Below, one piece after another: positions 60,635-64,000 of a stretch of DNA of 64,000 nt. The stretch lies in the NCBI RefSeq assembly GCF_007655135.1, contig NC_045130.1, forward strand, positions 16,244,001-16,308,000, in the 5' to 3' direction. Position 1 is the first letter of the stretch, and every line of letters starts with the position of its first letter. The stretch comes from Punica granatum. Taxonomy: Eukaryota; Streptophyta; Magnoliopsida; Myrtales; Lythraceae. Below the pieces are notes generated by a model, which had not been told where the DNA came from, searched no databases, and worked only from the letters and a program-made list of their open reading frames with translations. The translations under genes and the position numbers were made by a program.

Positions 60635-62630
60635 TTTCGAATTTGGTATGTATCACTTGTGGTTTTTGAATCCGGTGTGTACTACTTGTATTCGTCAGTT
60701 CAATCAGTTTGATTACTTATGGTTCAGGCGAGATTGGCTTACTAAGATAAAGCTCTCCTAATCTTCAATTTTTTTCTAGTCACAATACTTGCACCCGTTG
60801 CCATACATGAGAATAACAATCGTCAATTTTAACATTTTTATTTTTTAAATATTTTTTTAGTGTTTTCATGTACCATTTGTGGTTTTCAAATCTGGTATGT
60901 ACCACTTGTACTCGGAAGTACAATGAGTTTGATTAATGCGACTCGAGCGAGTCAACTCACTAAGATAAAGCTCACCCAATTGTCATTTTTTTTCAGTTAC
61001 AATACTTACACCTGATGTCATACATAAGGATAAGAATCGTCAACCCATCTAAGACCAATCCATGTTCATAAAAGTCTATTTCAATTCGTCACTAATTTAA
61101 GTAATCTCTTTTTATTTGTGACATTATAAATATCCTCATTTTTTTTTTCAGTGAAACGTAATATTAGACTAACATACCGACTTGAGATTAACTCTTATTT
61201 GGATATTAACCTTGCCTCGGCTGCCATATGCTTTTAATGAATATTGGACTATTGCTCTGACTCGCTCCCTCTTTTTTCTTTTTACATTTTTATTTTTTCA
61301 AACTTCTCCCTTTTTTAGTGTTTTCTAACCTTGTGTGTACAACTTAATATTTGAAAGTTCAGTGAGTTTGATTAATATGGTTCGAGTAAGGTCGACTCAC
61401 TAAGGGTATCTATCGCAATCGTGAATTTTTTTCCAATCACAATACTTTCACCGAAGTCCTTACATGAGGATAACAATCATAAATTTAAGTAAGTCTTTTT
61501 ACTTGTGAAGTTAGAAATGCCCCATTTTTCGGTCAAAGAAACGCAATACTAGACTAATATATTGATTTAAGACTAATTCTTATTCAGGTATTAACTTGGC
61601 CTCGGCCATGATATGCTTTTAATGAATATCGAACCTACTACAAGAAAGTTCGTTTACTTAAAATTAATGTACCACTTAAAGGCCTATCATGGTATTCTGA
61701 GTAGAAATATACAAATATTGAAAATTCAAATTGAAATTTTCGGAAAGATATCATTTGAAATATTCAATAGTATAATCTTTTGAAAAATCTAAACCTTATC
61801 AATCAAGAGTTAATAATTTTTATAGATAAATAGTTTTACTATTAGTTTCAATTATACAACATATTAATTATCACACAAACTACTATGATAAACTCAAAAA
61901 TTGATGAACTATTTTTCCAACCCACGACATCGCGCGAGTGGAAGACACTAGTAAGGAAGTGATTACAGGTCCGTTAGGGACTTGTGGTGGCGAGTGGAGA
62001 ATTTTTCTCCACTCCCTACTTCCTTTTAAAAAAGATTATTTTAATTCATTTTTAAATTTTTTCTTCGACTTTTTTCATTGGTGTTCTTTAGACCCACTTG
62101 ACAAGATATCTGATGACCTAATTGACCACTCAGCTTAAATGATCATTATAACCAGAGCAATTATTTTGAGGAACATTTAATTCCACCTTTAAAAAAATCT
62201 TCTTTTGTCTAGTGATTGTAAATTTGACTTGAAAAATATAGCGGATAATCCGATTAAATCCTCGATTAAATGACCGTTCATTATGGTCAGATTGATGTAC
62301 TTTTTGCCCAACTCTTAGCTAGAATTTTTTTCTTTTAAAACAAATTATATCGAAAATGTAAGATACACAAATTAGCTTATATATGATATTTTCTTTTTCA
62401 AATTTTAGATCTAGTTCCAAATTGAAACTCTCTGGTCCTTTTTCGACTTAATTACAACGATTAATTTTGGAATTTTTTTTGTGTACCTTTGGTATCCAAG
62501 TCTAAGGTATAGCTCTACTATTTCATGTTCAAGCTCAGGTCTACCCACTAAAGGATAAAGCTCTATCAATCGTAGACTTTCTCTATTCACATGACTGAAA
62601 CGTGAGATCTTATTTAAGGAGAAAATATGT
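60630..62630. repeat. Four degenerate SINE-like repeats
   Basis: Homologous blocks at about 60630-60830, 60855-61050, 61310-61490 and 62480-62630 share GTGTGTACxACTTGT, CGAG(C)GAG(T)C(G)ACTCACTAAG and TAAAGCTC blocks. The latter match the minus-oriented SINEs of the 15-17.5 kb array (CGGCTCACTAAGGGGTAAAGC). No intact Pol III boxes are left. Confidence 0.55.
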
Positions 62631-62639
62631 CGAAAATTT

Positions 62640-62980
62640 AATTTTGAAATTTATATAAGAAGAAACTCTTACCCCTTTTCCTTCTTTTTTTTTTTACGAT
62701 TTCTTTTGGGAGGTGGAGCGCCAAAGGCTACCACCAATTTTTTAGGGTCACCAACAACCTATTTAAAAAATTCTTTAAAACTTGAGACCTTACTTAAGGA
62801 TAAGAGACACAAATATTATTTTTGAAATTTATATAAGAAAAAATCTTGCCCCTCTTTTCCTTTTCCTTTCACGATTTCTATTTTTATTTGGACAGTGGGA
62901 CGCCGAGGCCACCACCTTTTTTGTAGGGTCGCCAATAACCTATTTGAAAAATTCTTTTGGAGCCCACTCAGGTTAGCTTC
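62640..62980. repeat. Diverged tandem duplication of about 178 bp
   Basis: TTTTGAAATTTATATAAGA at about 62642 recurs at about 62820. Both copies then carry CTT(A/G)CCCC, TCACGATTTCT, GGGTC(A/G)CCAA and ACCTATTTxAAAAATTCTTT. ORFs here (62782-63128) are repeat shadows. Confidence 0.8.
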
Positions 62981-62999
62981 GATGAACCACATGGAACTA

Positions 63000-64000
63000 C
63001 TAAGTGCCACTTTGGGAAATTCTACTAAATTTAAAAGCGAAATTGACATCGTACTAAACGAGATACAAAATCAAAAGTTGGTATATTTTCATCGGATCGA
63101 TATTAAAGATTGGCGAAGAACAAAGTAAGAGTAATTTCAAATATAATCATAAAGGACTCTAAATAATTCAACTAATTAACACCATCAAATTATGAACAAG
63201 TTGAAAGTAAATTAGCAAATTTTACTCATAGATAATTATTTGCATCATTTATTTTTTATCTATACATACATATATATATATACCTACAGTATTACATAAA
63301 TTGATATAATGGGAATAATAAATAATTTTAAAAAACTGGACACTTGGCCGATACGGTAAAGATGTATAATATTGTGAAAGCTGGGGCACTTGGCAAGATG
63401 ATATAAATTTAATGTTTTAAGACAGAATAAGAAAGAATTAAGATAATAATGTTTAATAGGTTTCTATTTTATTTTTCTAATATAATTCTTTCTTATCCAT
63501 ATCATATAGCAAAAGATATAGATATACAGAAGTAATCAATAATTTTTTTTAAAATTTTTTTGATGTTAATGACAAAAAAAAAGCTTAATTAGTAAATTAA
63601 CGAGATAAAAAATTAGTGCACGGGCTAGCCCATCAGTTTATTAATAAAATTTAAATTGATATTGAAATTAACTAAGAACAAACCCAAAAAAAAAAAATTC
63701 CTGCAATGCGATCTGGGGCTTAAGATCGCGGATAACAGATCTGTCCATTAATTATTCGGTTCCCTTTTATTTATTTATTTTTATTTACTGTTTGGACCCA
63801 GGTCTGTGCACGGGCCCTGGAGATGGCCTATAGCCTGGGCCTGACCTGGGCCTGCTGTTACTTTTGACCACCGATCGATCATATTATGGTTGTACGCCAT
63901 TGAAATTCTCTTCGTTCTGCCCAGAAGTTACGAACCAGGCGAGCGGTTTGATCCGAAATTCTCCATTGAATTGAGCTCCTGAAGGTCTTAACTGCATCTT
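63000..64000. other. Right edge of window, no gene defined
   Basis: AT-rich to about 63690. The last 300 bases have higher GC (CTGGGCCTGACCTGGGCC at about 63836) and could be the edge of a neighbouring gene or its promoter, but no coding frame can be supported. Confidence 0.35.

Overview
This is a nuclear window from a flowering plant, almost certainly a eudicot. The evidence is spliced GT-AG genes, a plant-specific DNAJ10-type chaperone gene, a group S1 bZIP gene with its sucrose-control upstream ORF, AT-rich intergenic DNA, and nested plant transposons. I cannot fix the species.

Only two host genes are intact. A nine-coding-exon DnaJ/DnaJ-X gene runs on the minus strand at 736-4021. An intronless bZIP11-like gene lies on the minus strand at 32089-32544. 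Its long leader carries the conserved 41-codon sucrose-control uORF at 32984-33109, overlapped by a 91-codon uORF.

The rest is mobile or repeated DNA. From 5 to 12 kb there are a tRNA-derived SINE, a hAT-like non-autonomous element with 8-bp target duplications, a foldback element and a solo LTR. From about 14.4 to 20.7 kb there is a degenerate tandem array of at least 12 units. Three units share a SINE at the same internal site. From 24870 to 28659 lies an old LTR retrotransposon, itself hit by a small Mutator-like element (perfect 9-bp target duplication) and a second hAT-like element. A GC-rich four-unit repeat follows.

From 34926 to 56347 lies the most complex structure: a MuDR-type Mutator-like element (MULE) of about 5.7 kb of its own sequence. 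It has a broken transposase gene on the plus strand and a convergent minus-strand gene for a GRF-type zinc finger plus C-terminal membrane segment. The transposase is split by a 14.4-kb non-autonomous LTR retrotransposon (38466-52888) with 4.0-kb LTRs, a primer site matching plant tRNA-Arg, no recognisable gag-pol and two internal tandem arrays. This looks like a LARD-type derivative of the Ogre/Tat Ty3 lineage. A further probable solo LTR sits in the MULE's left terminal repeat.

The right end (56.3-64 kb) has a Tourist-like MITE, a solo LTR with a perfect 5-bp target duplication, degenerate SINE-like repeats and local tandem duplications. No further gene is supported there.
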